From assembly GCA_023485445.1 (NCBI GenBank), contig JAMCZT010000036.1:1-36136 (forward strand): a stretch of 36,136 nt of DNA, given 5' to 3'. Numbering within the stretch: the stretch's first letter is position 1; each line of letters starts with the position of its first letter. Both the position numbers and the translations under genes were made by a program. This document shows positions 27,933 through 36,001 of this stretch, piece by piece. Below the pieces are notes generated by a model. It had not been told where the DNA came from. It saw only the letters and a list, made by a program, of their open reading frames with translations, and did not search any database. The DNA is from Patescibacteria group bacterium (lineage in GTDB: Bacteria; Patescibacteriota; Microgenomatia; Woykebacterales; 2-01-FULL-43-14).

Positions 27933-29777
27933 TTGAATCAACTGCACCATCAGAACCATCAAGGCGAGCAAAGCCCTGAACTTCTGGCGCATTTTCCTTG
28001 GGAACAGTATCCAAACATTCATCCCAATCAAATGCAAGGCCTTGAAGTCATCGCTCGCCATCAGGATGAAGGGCAACCGATCATCCTGGAACTTCCGACC
28101 GGCAGCGGAAAGACAGCTATTGGTTACACTGTGCTAAAACGAGCCGCTGACTTAGGAAAGAAACCGCTCTTTTACATTGTCCCAACGAAAACTTTGGTTG
28201 ATCAGGTGAAGTCGCTTCACCCAGAAGTCACTGTTGTCTATGGACGCAACGAGTACCTGTGCTCCTATTTCCCGGATAAGGAATTCACCGCGGAGGAAAT
28301 TCCTTGCATGATGCTCTCCGATTGCCCTCACCGGGTGGACCAGGAAACGGGCCAGACGAAAGTTCCGGGGGAAACACCTTGTCCGTATCTATGGGCAAAG
28401 TACCAGGCGAAACATGCCGAAATCGTCGTTTGCACTATGGCTTTTTACCTTTACACCCAGCTTTACACTCGAGAATGGGATGAACCAGCGGTGCTGATAA
28501 TCGATGAGGCTCATCGGATCGCTCAGGTAGTACGTAACGCTCTAAGCTTCGAAATCACCGATGCACACATCCGAACGGCCATCAAGCTGCTTCAAGGTGT
28601 GGATCTGGACGAGGCTTTAGGCTTGCAAAAGTTCTTGGATACCATGATCAAAATTGCCCGAAGCAAACCTTCTAAACGCCCGACTCTTTTGGAAGACGAA
28701 GAAATCCAGGAGCTGATGTCAACCCTTCTCCAAATTGATCTAAGAAGTCTAAAGTACAAAATTGGCGAGGCGGTTGAACGAGGATTAATCGACACAAACG
28801 AAAACATGGAAACTCTTCGGCGTTTGGAGAAAGGCGTTTACGAACTCGGTCGATACTTGAAGGCCTTCGAATACTCTCTTTCGACTGATCGACGGCAAGC
28901 CCTAAACTACACCTACGGATTCTATAATGAAGAACTCGACGAAGGAAAGAGAGTTCAACACAAACTGGTTATCAAAGCCTACTACGTTGGGCCGCTCATC
29001 AGAAAACTTTTGCCTTCTAGTGGATTAACCGTAGCCTACTCAGCGACGATCAGTAACGCGGAGATTTTCGGGTTTGAAACGGGAATCAAAGGAAAGTTCT
29101 ACAGCTTTCCTTCCGATTTTCCAGTGGCAAATGCCCGAATTCTGATCCCGAAGGACACGCCTGATCTATCAGTGAAAAATCGAGGTAAGGGAGAACCGGA
29201 AGGATCGCTTCGCCAAATGGCGACCTCGTGTAAACAACTGGCTGAAAAAGGTATCAGAAGTTTGGTGGTGGTTGTTTCTGATGCTGAACGCGCGATGTTC
29301 TTGAACCTGTGTGCTAAGAAGGGGATAAGAGCAATTAGTTATGGAAACGGCGTTCCACCCAAAAAGGCGGCGATGAAGTTCAAAGACGGGGAAGGAGATG
29401 TTCTGGTTGGAACGGTAGCAAATTATGGCGAAGGAATCGATCTTCCCCGAAGCCTAGCGCCGGTGATCTTTTTCCTTCGGCCGTCCTACCCCTCGCCTTA
29501 CGATCCGGGGACGCTTTTTGAAGAAAAACGTTTCCGAAATCAGCGCTGGTCAGTCTGGTTGTGGCGGGCCATGATGGATGCCCTTCAAGTTAGAGGCCGA
29601 AACATTCGAAGTGCCGAAGACGTTGGAGTCACTATTTTTGTCTCTCAACAGTTTCGACGATTCGTCTTTGCGTCGTTGCCGAAGTGGTTGGAAGAGGCTT
29701 ATCGTTCAGATCTGACCCTCAAAGAATGCATTTCAGAGGCGGTAAGAGTAATCCAAGGGAAAGAGGTGGTTTCGTAG
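27933..29777 (+). CDS. DinG/XPD-family SF2 helicase with an iron-sulfur cluster site
   Basis: 614 residues from a TTG with RBS AAAGGGAGAGG. Walker A ELPTGSGKTAIG near residue 52 and IIDEAHRIA near 189 mark helicase domain 1. Four cysteines between them (EYLC near 108, IPC near 123, SDC near 130, TPCPYLW near 149) match the 4Fe-4S domain of XPD/DinG helicases, and AEIVVCTMAFYLY follows as usual. LTVAYSATIS, VLVGTVANYGEGIDLP and the motif VI QVRGRNIR near 551 complete domain 2. It should unwind DNA 5'-to-3' (family knowledge). It lies between two copies of the NNNGT element in the same orientation. Confidence 0.92.
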   Translation: MNQLHHQNHQGEQSPELLAHFPWEQYPNIHPNQMQGLEVIARHQDEGQPIILELPTGSGKTAIGYTVLKRAADLGKKPLFYIVPTKTLVDQVKSLHPEVTVVYGRNEYLCSYFPDKEFTAEEIPCMMLSDCPHRVDQETGQTKVPGETPCPYLWAKYQAKHAEIVVCTMAFYLYTQLYTREWDEPAVLIIDEAHRIAQVVRNALSFEITDAHIRTAIKLLQGVDLDEALGLQKFLDTMIKIARSKPSKRPTLLEDEEIQELMSTLLQIDLRSLKYKIGEAVERGLIDTNENMETLRRLEKGVYELGRYLKAFEYSLSTDRRQALNYTYGFYNEELDEGKRVQHKLVIKAYYVGPLIRKLLPSSGLTVAYSATISNAEIFGFETGIKGKFYSFPSDFPVANARILIPKDTPDLSVKNRGKGEPEGSLRQMATSCKQLAEKGIRSLVVVVSDAERAMFLNLCAKKGIRAISYGNGVPPKKAAMKFKDGEGDVLVGTVANYGEGIDLPRSLAPVIFFLRPSYPSPYDPGTLFEEKRFRNQRWSVWLWRAMMDALQVRGRNIRSAEDVGVTIFVSQQFRRFVFASLPKWLEEAYRSDLTLKECISEAVRVIQGKEVVS

Positions 29778-29794
29778 GAAAAGAAAGCTTTTAT

Positions 29795-30123
29795 GCTGTG
29801 TTGTCTTGTGCAGCTCTGTTAAGTCAGGTCTCGTCTTGTCCTGTTTTGACGAAACCTTGGGAGGAGTTTCTTGGAAAAGACTCTCCTCCTCCACTTAAAT
29901 CTTGCTTAATATTGTCTAGTACAGTTGGGTCTAGTAGAGTCTCGTCTCGTTTCGTGCTGTTATGGAAAGAAGGAGTTGAAATATCCATCCTCCTTCTACG
30001 TTTCTGTCCAAATATTGTTTCGTAATGTTCCGTGTGGTTAGGTGAAGTTTCGTGCAGTAAAGTTCGGTGTCGTCCTGCCTTTGGCGGAAATTCTTTCAAT
30101 AGATTGAGTTTCCGCTATTTTTT
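29795..30123 (+). repeat. Three-block NNNGT five-base array with interleaved hairpins (element 2)
   Basis: Same architecture as element 1, directly after the helicase stop. By my count: 29795-29844 (10 units, 9 exact), 29911-29960 (10 of 10) and 30014-30073 (12 of 12). Hairpins: GGAGGAG/CTCCTCC (29860-29889), AGAAGGAG/CTCCTTCT (29968-29997) and GCGGAAA/TTTCCGC (30084-30115) with a T run. Tracts 2 and 3 begin with AATATTGT. The variable positions do not match those of element 1, so this is not a simple recent duplication. No coding frame fits a five-base period. Confidence 0.87.
30084..30123 (+). terminator. Terminal hairpin of element 2
   Basis: GCGGAAA pairs with TTTCCGC, loop TTCTTTCAATAGATTGAG, then TATTTTTTT. 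The loop matches those of the other two elements while the stem differs. Confidence 0.8.
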
Positions 30124-30168
30124 TGTTTATAAATACCCAGACGAACAGTCTCTGTAATTATAAGGGTA

Positions 30169-30198
30169 TTGACAGGCTATGATTGAATATGCTAGATT
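30169..30198 (+). promoter_or_regulatory. Promoter of the T4SS-like operon
   Basis: TTGACA, 18 bases, TAGATT, about 215 bases before the first pilin start. Confidence 0.6.
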
Positions 30199-30204
30199 AG
30201 GTCT

Positions 30205-30409
30205 TAAGATGAAGGCTGCCTATATGGCAGCTATTTTTGTGGTCTTTTTTGAAGTCACAAGGCGGAATCTAATGAGAGTTAAGTTACCAATTCTCATATC
30301 CCGCCTGCCCGCCAAAGCTTTAGCCTCTCTAAAGCGGGATATTTCTCCCTCAATTTTCAACTTAATCTTTAATCATGATTTAATCTTTTTCTTGAAAGGA
30401 GGTGAAATC
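30205..30409 (+). promoter_or_regulatory. Structured leader of the pilin operon
   Basis: About 205 untranslated bases. An early hairpin GCTGCC-tata-GGCAGC is followed by TATTTTTG, like an attenuator. A second arm GGCGG...CGCC encloses ATGAGA/TCTCAT. The track's longer ORF start at 30179 lies here but lacks an RBS. The region ends with the strong RBS AAAGGAGGTG. Regulation by early termination is plausible. Confidence 0.45.
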
Positions 30410-30733
30410 ATGAAAAAAGCCATTGTTATTAACGGACTTATTTTGACGGCCTTAATCTTTGCGTCTCCCGTTTTTGCTGATGATCCGGATGTTTCCAAAA
30501 TCCAAAGCTTTATCCAAAGTATTATCCAAGTTTTGGTTACTTTAGCCGGCTTAGTCTCAGCCGGTTTTTTTGTATGGGGAGGTTTTGGCTACGTCACCAG
30601 TTCCGGCAACCCTGAATCCTTGGAGCGATCAAAGCGCACGATTCTTTATTCTGGATTGGGACTAGCGATCATTCTGGGGGCGTTTGTCTTAAGCAACATT
30701 GTGACGCAGCTAGCAACTTCTGCCTTCAAGTAA
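30410..30733 (+). CDS. TrbC/VirB2-like pilin
   Basis: 107 residues from the ATG at 30410 (RBS AAAGGAGGTG); the longer track ORF is rejected. Signal peptide MKKAIVINGLILTALIFASPVFA, cleavage after AFA. Two membrane helices: VLVTLAGLVSAGFFVWGGFG and GLGLAIILGAFVLSNIV, joined by YVTSSGNPESLERSKRTI. This is the VirB2/TrbC hairpin layout of conjugative pilins. First gene of the T4SS-like operon; the next gene carries a second copy of the same domain. Confidence 0.85.
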   Translation: MKKAIVINGLILTALIFASPVFADDPDVSKIQSFIQSIIQVLVTLAGLVSAGFFVWGGFGYVTSSGNPESLERSKRTILYSGLGLAIILGAFVLSNIVTQLATSAFK

Positions 30734-30747
30734 AAAGGTAGGGCAAT

Positions 30748-32013
30748 ATGAAAATTATTTTTAGCCTGATTTGTTTCTTTGGGCTAATGGTCATATTTTC
30801 CTGCCCGGCAAATGCGGCTTCGGGGGATATCAAAAGTTACGCAACCGAGACGCTAAGCCTTATCGTTCTTATTTCTTCTTTAGCCTCCGTTCTATTTCTT
30901 ATCCGCGGCGGTTACCTTTACGTTACTTCGGCCGGCAATCCAGAAGCGATCGCCTCTGCCAAGAAAACCATTCGCAACGCTCTTTTAGGTTTGGCGTTGG
31001 TGTTAGCGGCGACCGTTATTCAATCGATCTTTAGCAACGCTCTAAATACTTCTTCTACCGCTACCCCAACCAATCAATTTTCGTTATCCCCCATTCAGCC
31101 GGCTGACACAACAGGTGGACTAACGAAAGTTTTAATCGACGCAATTGCCGGTTTCTTGCAAAACATTATTGAAAGCGCCACTAAACCGTTAGTCGACGGA
31201 GTAATTGGCTTTCTAACCACTACTCCGAGCGTTGCTTCCAATTCGGTTATCTTTAACTTCTGGTTAGTGACTTTAGGCATCGCCGATTCTTTATTTGTTC
31301 TGGTGCTGGCCTTGCTTGGCTTGCAATTAATGAGCGCCGATACTTTTGGTTTTCAAGAACTGGAGTTTAAACAAATTCTTCCGCGTGTTGGGCTAGCCTT
31401 CCTGGGAGCCAATATTTCTATCTTTTTAATCGACCGGATCATTTCTTTGAATAACGCTTTGATTAAAACAGTACTGGATGCAACCGGCGGGATAGAAAAA
31501 GCCTGGGTGTTAAATGCTTTTGATCCAACTTCCTTAGCTTCCGGGGCAACCTCTTTGATAACTTTGGTCTTTATGATTCTTTTTGTCATTCTGGTCATCG
31601 TCTTAATGTTGTTTTATATCAGTCGAATGATTTTGATTGCTTTAGGAGCGGCCTTATCGCCGCTTCTTTTTTTAATCTGGGCCATTCCTAAAACGGCTGA
31701 TCTTGCGGAAATTGCCGTTCGTGGTTACTTAGTCACTATTTTTAGCATCTTTATCCACGTGGTCATTATTCAACTCGCGTCAGCCTTTTTAACCATTCCC
31801 GGCCAGTCGGGAACTAATTCCGTGATTTCCATATTAGTTAGCATTGGTTTGTTCTTTACCTTATTGAAAACTCCGTCTTTGATGATGCAAATGGTTTTCT
31901 ATACTTCAAAGAATGGGGCAGTGAAAAAGATCGGCGGGCAAATCTTAAACGTGATTGGCGGAGGAAGCCAAGCAGGAAGTAAAGAAGCAGTTGTCAGGGA
32001 GGCGAAAGGATAA
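30748..32013 (+). CDS. VirB2-like domain fused to a VirB6/TrbL-like channel protein
   Basis: 421 residues. Signal peptide (ending PANAASG), then a VirB2-like hairpin (VLISSLASVLFLIRGGYLYV TSAGNPEAIASAKKTIRNAL) that parallels the separate pilin's YVTSSGNPESLERSKRTI. From about residue 130 it becomes a polytopic protein with at least five helices (FVILVIVLMLFYISRMILIA LGAALSPLLFLIWAIPKTA), as in VirB6/TrbL inner-membrane channel proteins. The tail is basic and cytosolic. Fourteen bases after the pilin gene. Confidence 0.8.
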   Translation: MKIIFSLICFFGLMVIFSCPANAASGDIKSYATETLSLIVLISSLASVLFLIRGGYLYVTSAGNPEAIASAKKTIRNALLGLALVLAATVIQSIFSNALNTSSTATPTNQFSLSPIQPADTTGGLTKVLIDAIAGFLQNIIESATKPLVDGVIGFLTTTPSVASNSVIFNFWLVTLGIADSLFVLVLALLGLQLMSADTFGFQELEFKQILPRVGLAFLGANISIFLIDRIISLNNALIKTVLDATGGIEKAWVLNAFDPTSLASGATSLITLVFMILFVILVIVLMLFYISRMILIALGAALSPLLFLIWAIPKTADLAEIAVRGYLVTIFSIFIHVVIIQLASAFLTIPGQSGTNSVISILVSIGLFFTLLKTPSLMMQMVFYTSKNGAVKKIGGQILNVIGGGSQAGSKEAVVREAKG

Positions 32014-32016
32014 CTT

Positions 32017-32535
32017 ATGAAAACAACGATCATTCCAGCCCAAATTACTACCGTTGAAGATAAAATTGCCGGGAATTTAAATTCCACTCAACTGATGCTT
32101 CTTATGATCTTTCTTTTTTCTTCGGCGATTATTTATCTAGTTCTTCCGCCTCGCTCGGGTGTGGTTCTTTACAAGATTATTCTAAGCGGTTTCTTTTTCT
32201 TAGTTTGCGTTACCTTAGCTATTAGAATCAAAGGAAAGATTGTTCTAGAGTGGTTGAAAGTAACAGGGGTCTATAACTTGCGGCCAAAATACTATCTCTT
32301 TAACAAAAACGATCTTTATTTAAGAGAGGTAGAAAATCAGTCGGTGGATTTAAAAATTGCATCATCTAAAAATCAGGCTGAAGAGATAAAAGATTTTGAG
32401 GCAAAAGAAACGGTAATTGATCAAGGTAATTTAATGGCGATTGAAAAGTTAATTTCGGGAAGAAAGTATAAACTGGCGTTTATTCCTAGTACCAAAGGAG
32501 GTTTAAATGTGGTTGTTAACCAAATCAAAAGATAA
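32017..32535 (+). CDS. PrgI-family protein
   Basis: 172 residues. Begins MKTTIIPAQITTVEDKIAGN LNSTQLMLLMI, two membrane helices near 26-45 and 50-68 (YKIILSGFFFLVCVTLAIRI), then a soluble region with GVYNLRPKYYLFNKND. This matches the PrgI family, which sits next to VirB4 in Gram-positive and CPR T4SS-like loci and is thought to be the VirB3-like partner. Its last 29 bases overlap the next gene. Confidence 0.85.
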   Translation: MKTTIIPAQITTVEDKIAGNLNSTQLMLLMIFLFSSAIIYLVLPPRSGVVLYKIILSGFFFLVCVTLAIRIKGKIVLEWLKVTGVYNLRPKYYLFNKNDLYLREVENQSVDLKIASSKNQAEEIKDFEAKETVIDQGNLMAIEKLISGRKYKLAFIPSTKGGLNVVVNQIKR

Positions 32536-33127
32536 AGTTAGTTCTCGAGGCCAGATTAGAATCAAAGAAGTTAAAGACGGGATTTTAATCTTGCCGGATA
32601 ACAGATACCGAATCGCGATTGAAACTTCCTCGGTTAATTTTGAATTGAAAAGCGATTCCGAACAGGACGTTTTAATAGAGAGCTTTCAAAGTTTCTTAAA
32701 CTCGCTCCCCTGCCCGATCCAAGTCTTGATTCGGGTACGGGAAGTAGATATTGAGAGGTATTTGGAACAGATGTCGAAAGCCGAAGATTCCGAAACAGAA
32801 AAGGTGTATAAAGCTCAAGTTAAGAATTACTGCGCTTTTATTAAGAATTTAGTCTCCGGCAGCAAAATTTTATCGCGAAGGTTCTATTTAATTGTTTCTT
32901 ACGATCACTTTGAAAAGCAAAATGATTTTGAACTCATTAAAGAACAACTCCGTCTTCGCCAGGACTTAATCGTGAAAGGTTTAGAAAACTTAGGCATGAA
33001 AGCTAAAGTGCTAGACAGCCTGGAAATCTTGGAGCTTTTCTACAGTTTCTACAACCCGAATCGTTCAAAAATTCAAGAACTCAAAAGCCAAGCATACGTT
33101 AGTTTGATGGAATCAGTTGGAGGTTAA
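32507..33127 (+). CDS. VirB4 N-terminal-domain-like (TraC-like) protein
   Basis: 206 residues, beginning inside the PrgI gene. VKDGILILPDNRYRIAIETS SVNFELKSDSEQDVLIESFQ SFLNSLPCPIQVLIRVREVD resembles the N-terminal domain of VirB4/TraC ATPases, but no P-loop is present. It stops one base before the VirB4 ATG. In many T4SS this part is fused to the ATPase, so here it appears as a split subunit. Confidence 0.7.
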   Translation: MWLLTKSKDKVSSRGQIRIKEVKDGILILPDNRYRIAIETSSVNFELKSDSEQDVLIESFQSFLNSLPCPIQVLIRVREVDIERYLEQMSKAEDSETEKVYKAQVKNYCAFIKNLVSGSKILSRRFYLIVSYDHFEKQNDFELIKEQLRLRQDLIVKGLENLGMKAKVLDSLEILELFYSFYNPNRSKIQELKSQAYVSLMESVGG

Positions 33128-33128
33128 G

Positions 33129-34877
33129 ATGTTTTTAATTAAGCACGGTAAGAAAAGATCCGAGCAAAAATTAGCTCAGTTCTATTTCGGGCAACAAGAC
33201 AGCGTTGATTTAATTTCCTATTCTGGTTTGGAAGAGTTTCCGACTTACCTTAGGTTAGAAGATAAATTTATCCGCACCATATTTATTTCTGGTTATCCTT
33301 ACGTGGCAACAACGGGTTGGTTAAACATGTTTATTAACTTTAATCACAACATTGATATTTCCTACCACATTGAAACAATTGATCCATTTCTGGCTCTGCC
33401 AAAACTAAATCGCAAAATTACAGAATTGGAATCAACCAGACGGGCAATGCAGCGCTCCGGTAAAATAGTTGGTTCCGAATTAACTGATCCCTTGGAGTCA
33501 GCAATTGATTTGAAGAACAAAATCCAGCGGGGCCAAGAAAAGCTTTTCCAGATTTCCATTTACGCCACTATTACCGCCGATACATTATCGGATTTAAACA
33601 AAATTACGGCCAGTTTAGAAGCAGTTCTTTCCACTAAGCTATTTTATTCTAAAACCGCCACCTTGCAGCAACTAGAAGCTTTGCAGTCAGTTTTGCCTCG
33701 TGGAGAGAACATTTTAAATCAAAAAAGAAATTTAGATAGCTCTTCCGCTGCATTGACTTTTCCTTTCGTTTCTTCCGAATTGGTTCAGGAGTCAGGCATA
33801 CTTTATGGAATCAATAAATCAAATAACTCGTTAGTTATTTTAGATCGATTTTCTTTAACCAACGCTAACAGCATTCTTTTTGCTCAATCGGGAGCCGGGA
33901 AAAGCTATACCGCCAAGGTTGAAATACTTCGGCAACTGATGCAGAGCACCAAAGTGATCGTGATCGATCCGGAAAGAGAATATCAGCAACTCTCCGAATC
34001 AGTATCGGGAACTTACATTAAAGTTTCCGCCAAGTCTAAAGAAAAGATTAATCCTTTTGATTTAACTTTGAACTCGCACGGGCAGGAAAGCTTATCGGAT
34101 CATATTCAGGATTTAACGGAAATTATTTCTTTGATGTTAGAAGCTGGTACCGCCAAAGAAAAGGCCGTGATCGATAAGGCGATCTTTCAAATCTACAAAC
34201 GTTTAGGCTGGAGCCAAGGAAGAAAATCGACCAAAATAAGGGAGTATCCCCTTCTTAAGGATTTCTATAAAACTTTAAGAGAAATGAAACAAAAAGATCT
34301 TTGCTTACGCTTGGAAAAGTATATTAAAGGTTCATTATCTTCCGTCTTTGATTCCCAAACTAACATTAAGCTTGATAACCGCTTAATTATCTTTGACATT
34401 AAAGATTTAAGCGAAAGTTTAAGGCCGGTGATGATGTTGGTGATTGCTAATTTTGTTCATAGCCAAGTGAAAGCCAAGCCTCAAAAAAGAATACTAGTGA
34501 TTGATGAGGGGTGGCTTTTATTGCAGCATCAAGAAAGCGCTCGGTTCATTTCGGGGTTAGTCAGACGGGCTAGAAAGTATTACTTAGGGGTAACGATTAT
34601 TTCCCAGCAGGCCAGCGATTTCTTAAACAATGAATACGGCAAAGCCATTGCTTCCCAATCATCATTGAGAATTTTAATGAAGCAAGACACCACGACTATT
34701 CGAAAAGTGGCGGAAGAATTTAACTTAAGCGAATATGAACAAAAGTTTTTATTAACTTGTAATCGAGGCGAAGCGTTAATTATCGCCGATCAAAACCACG
34801 TGGCCTTAAAGGTGGTGGCTTCGGAAAAAGAGCACCCATTAATCACGACTGACCCGGGAGAAGTTTATTCGAGTTAA
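33129..34877 (+). CDS. virB4: VirB4-family T4SS ATPase
   Basis: 582 residues from the ATG at 33129, with GGAGG five bases upstream (in the codons of the previous gene); the TTG in the track is less likely. Walker A FAQSGAGKSYTAKVEIL near residue 252; Walker B ILVIDEGWLLLQ near 455; then RRARKYYLGVTIISQQASDF as in HerA/VirB4 ATPases. It would energise pilus assembly or substrate transfer at the inner face of the membrane. The central ATPase of the operon. Confidence 0.95.
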   Translation: MFLIKHGKKRSEQKLAQFYFGQQDSVDLISYSGLEEFPTYLRLEDKFIRTIFISGYPYVATTGWLNMFINFNHNIDISYHIETIDPFLALPKLNRKITELESTRRAMQRSGKIVGSELTDPLESAIDLKNKIQRGQEKLFQISIYATITADTLSDLNKITASLEAVLSTKLFYSKTATLQQLEALQSVLPRGENILNQKRNLDSSSAALTFPFVSSELVQESGILYGINKSNNSLVILDRFSLTNANSILFAQSGAGKSYTAKVEILRQLMQSTKVIVIDPEREYQQLSESVSGTYIKVSAKSKEKINPFDLTLNSHGQESLSDHIQDLTEIISLMLEAGTAKEKAVIDKAIFQIYKRLGWSQGRKSTKIREYPLLKDFYKTLREMKQKDLCLRLEKYIKGSLSSVFDSQTNIKLDNRLIIFDIKDLSESLRPVMMLVIANFVHSQVKAKPQKRILVIDEGWLLLQHQESARFISGLVRRARKYYLGVTIISQQASDFLNNEYGKAIASQSSLRILMKQDTTTIRKVAEEFNLSEYEQKFLLTCNRGEALIIADQNHVALKVVASEKEHPLITTDPGEVYSS

Positions 34878-34878
34878 T

Positions 34879-35586
34879 ATGGAAGCAATTTTATTAAAAA
34901 ATGCTTTTTTAATTTTTTCTTATCGAAACGAGCTGAAGTATTTGCTTTTTACGTTTGTGGTCATTTTAGCCTTGCCAATTATCGCCGTGATTGTTTTGAC
35001 TCAATCGGGAATTAGCCTAGTCTCGGATGCGCTAGCCCATTACAATCCGCAGACAAAATCAATCGAGCTTTTCTATCCGGATGGGACGAAGTATAATACA
35101 ATCCAAGCGACGACCGTTTGGCCGGTGAAAGGAGTGGTCACTTTAGAGTTTGGCGACTCAGATCTTCCCTATCAAGTTTTTCATTCCGGAATTGATATCG
35201 CCAATCCGGATGGGAAAATTGGCGATGACGTAGTCGCGATTATGCCGGGGAAAGTAATTTACGCTGGCGAAATTTCCTGGGGATTTGGCAAGCACGTTAT
35301 TATCGATCATGGAAACAATATTACCTCAATTTATGGCCATTTAAGCGAAATTGACGTGACTGAAGGACAGGAGGTTGCTATTGGAGAGATAATCGGCAAA
35401 GAAGGTGAAACTGGTTGGGCAACCGGTCCTCATGTCCATCTACAAATTGATGTTTGGGGAATACCAGTTAATCCGAGAACATTTTTAGGAGAGGAGGACC
35501 CTCCAGGAAAAATAAAACTATTAAGTATAATTACTTATCAACTAACTTTATCTCAGCAAACCCAGAATAAATTCCTTGACTTATAA
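34879..35586 (+). CDS. Membrane-anchored M23 peptidase (LytM-like), operon partner of VirB4
   Basis: 235 residues. N-terminal helix ALPIIAVIVLTQSGISLV near 33-50, then an M23 domain: FHSGIDIANPDG (zinc His and Asp, near 102) and GPHVHLQIDV (His pair near 184). It likely opens peptidoglycan for the T4SS-like machine, the VirB1-type job. It begins one base after the virB4 stop. The C-terminus after NPRTFLG is unlike those of the two gene fragments at 20862 and 22365, and its last 56 bases overlap a convergent gene. Confidence 0.9.
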   Translation: MEAILLKNAFLIFSYRNELKYLLFTFVVILALPIIAVIVLTQSGISLVSDALAHYNPQTKSIELFYPDGTKYNTIQATTVWPVKGVVTLEFGDSDLPYQVFHSGIDIANPDGKIGDDVVAIMPGKVIYAGEISWGFGKHVIIDHGNNITSIYGHLSEIDVTEGQEVAIGEIIGKEGETGWATGPHVHLQIDVWGIPVNPRTFLGEEDPPGKIKLLSIITYQLTLSQQTQNKFLDL

Positions 35587-36001
35587 ATATTCTGTCAAAT
35601 TTTTTAGGCAAATCCGTTTCTCTTAATGTATCGTCTAAATCGTGATCTGATATAAAGCTTCCCCCTGAAATAACTAACCATATTTCTTCAATATCTTGAT
35701 CCTTATAATCATTAATAGACTTCGTTCTAATACGAGATATTACTTGGTTAATTATCGGCATAGGATTGTATCCAAGACGTTGGTCATAAGGCGCTCTCGA
35801 TAAATTTGGATCAGCCTCTTCAGGTAATATTACCATTGTTTCTTCAATGCCAACTTTTCTGTTTCCATTTAACACACAAATTGCGTCAGGATTTTCCTGT
35901 TTTTCGTCCGAAATTCGTATTAAATTTCCTAAAGCTACGTTATTGAAAGATGAAATAAATGTATCAATGTTTTCTAGTTCATACTTCTTGAACATAATCA
36001 T
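35531..36001 (-). CDS. Unknown protein, possibly nuclease-like, convergent with the M23 gene
   Basis: About 156 residues from the ATG at 36001, which overlaps the upstream stop as ATGA. NPDAICVLNGNRKVGIEETM places PD, then E, on two beta strands, weakly like a PD-(D/E)xK core, but the catalytic Lys position reads Thr or is unclear. IEEIWLVISGGSFIS and FDRIFISQGI look like further core strands. Soluble. Its 3' end overlaps the M23 gene tail by 56 bases. Probably co-transcribed with the gene at 35998-36136. Confidence 0.55.
   Translation of the reverse strand: MIMFKKYELENIDTFISSFNNVALGNLIRISDEKQENPDAICVLNGNRKVGIEETMVILPEEADPNLSRAPYDQRLGYNPMPIINQVISRIRTKSINDYKDQDIEEIWLVISGGSFISDHDLDDTLRETDLPKKFDRIFISQGIYSGFAEIKLVDK

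Noticed and set aside
29684-30099. ORFs 29684-30025 and 29824-30099 over the second array
   Set aside because: They are by-products of the five-base period and lack starts; period 5 is incompatible with a codon-level signal.
27481-30123. CRISPR array
   Set aside because: The repeats are five-base degenerate units with interleaved hairpins. There are no identical direct repeats of 20-40 bases with unique spacers, and no cas genes were seen.
30179-30409. 77-residue N-terminal extension of the pilin
   Set aside because: It has no RBS, overlaps the promoter and leader hairpins, and would bury the signal peptide that starts at 30410.
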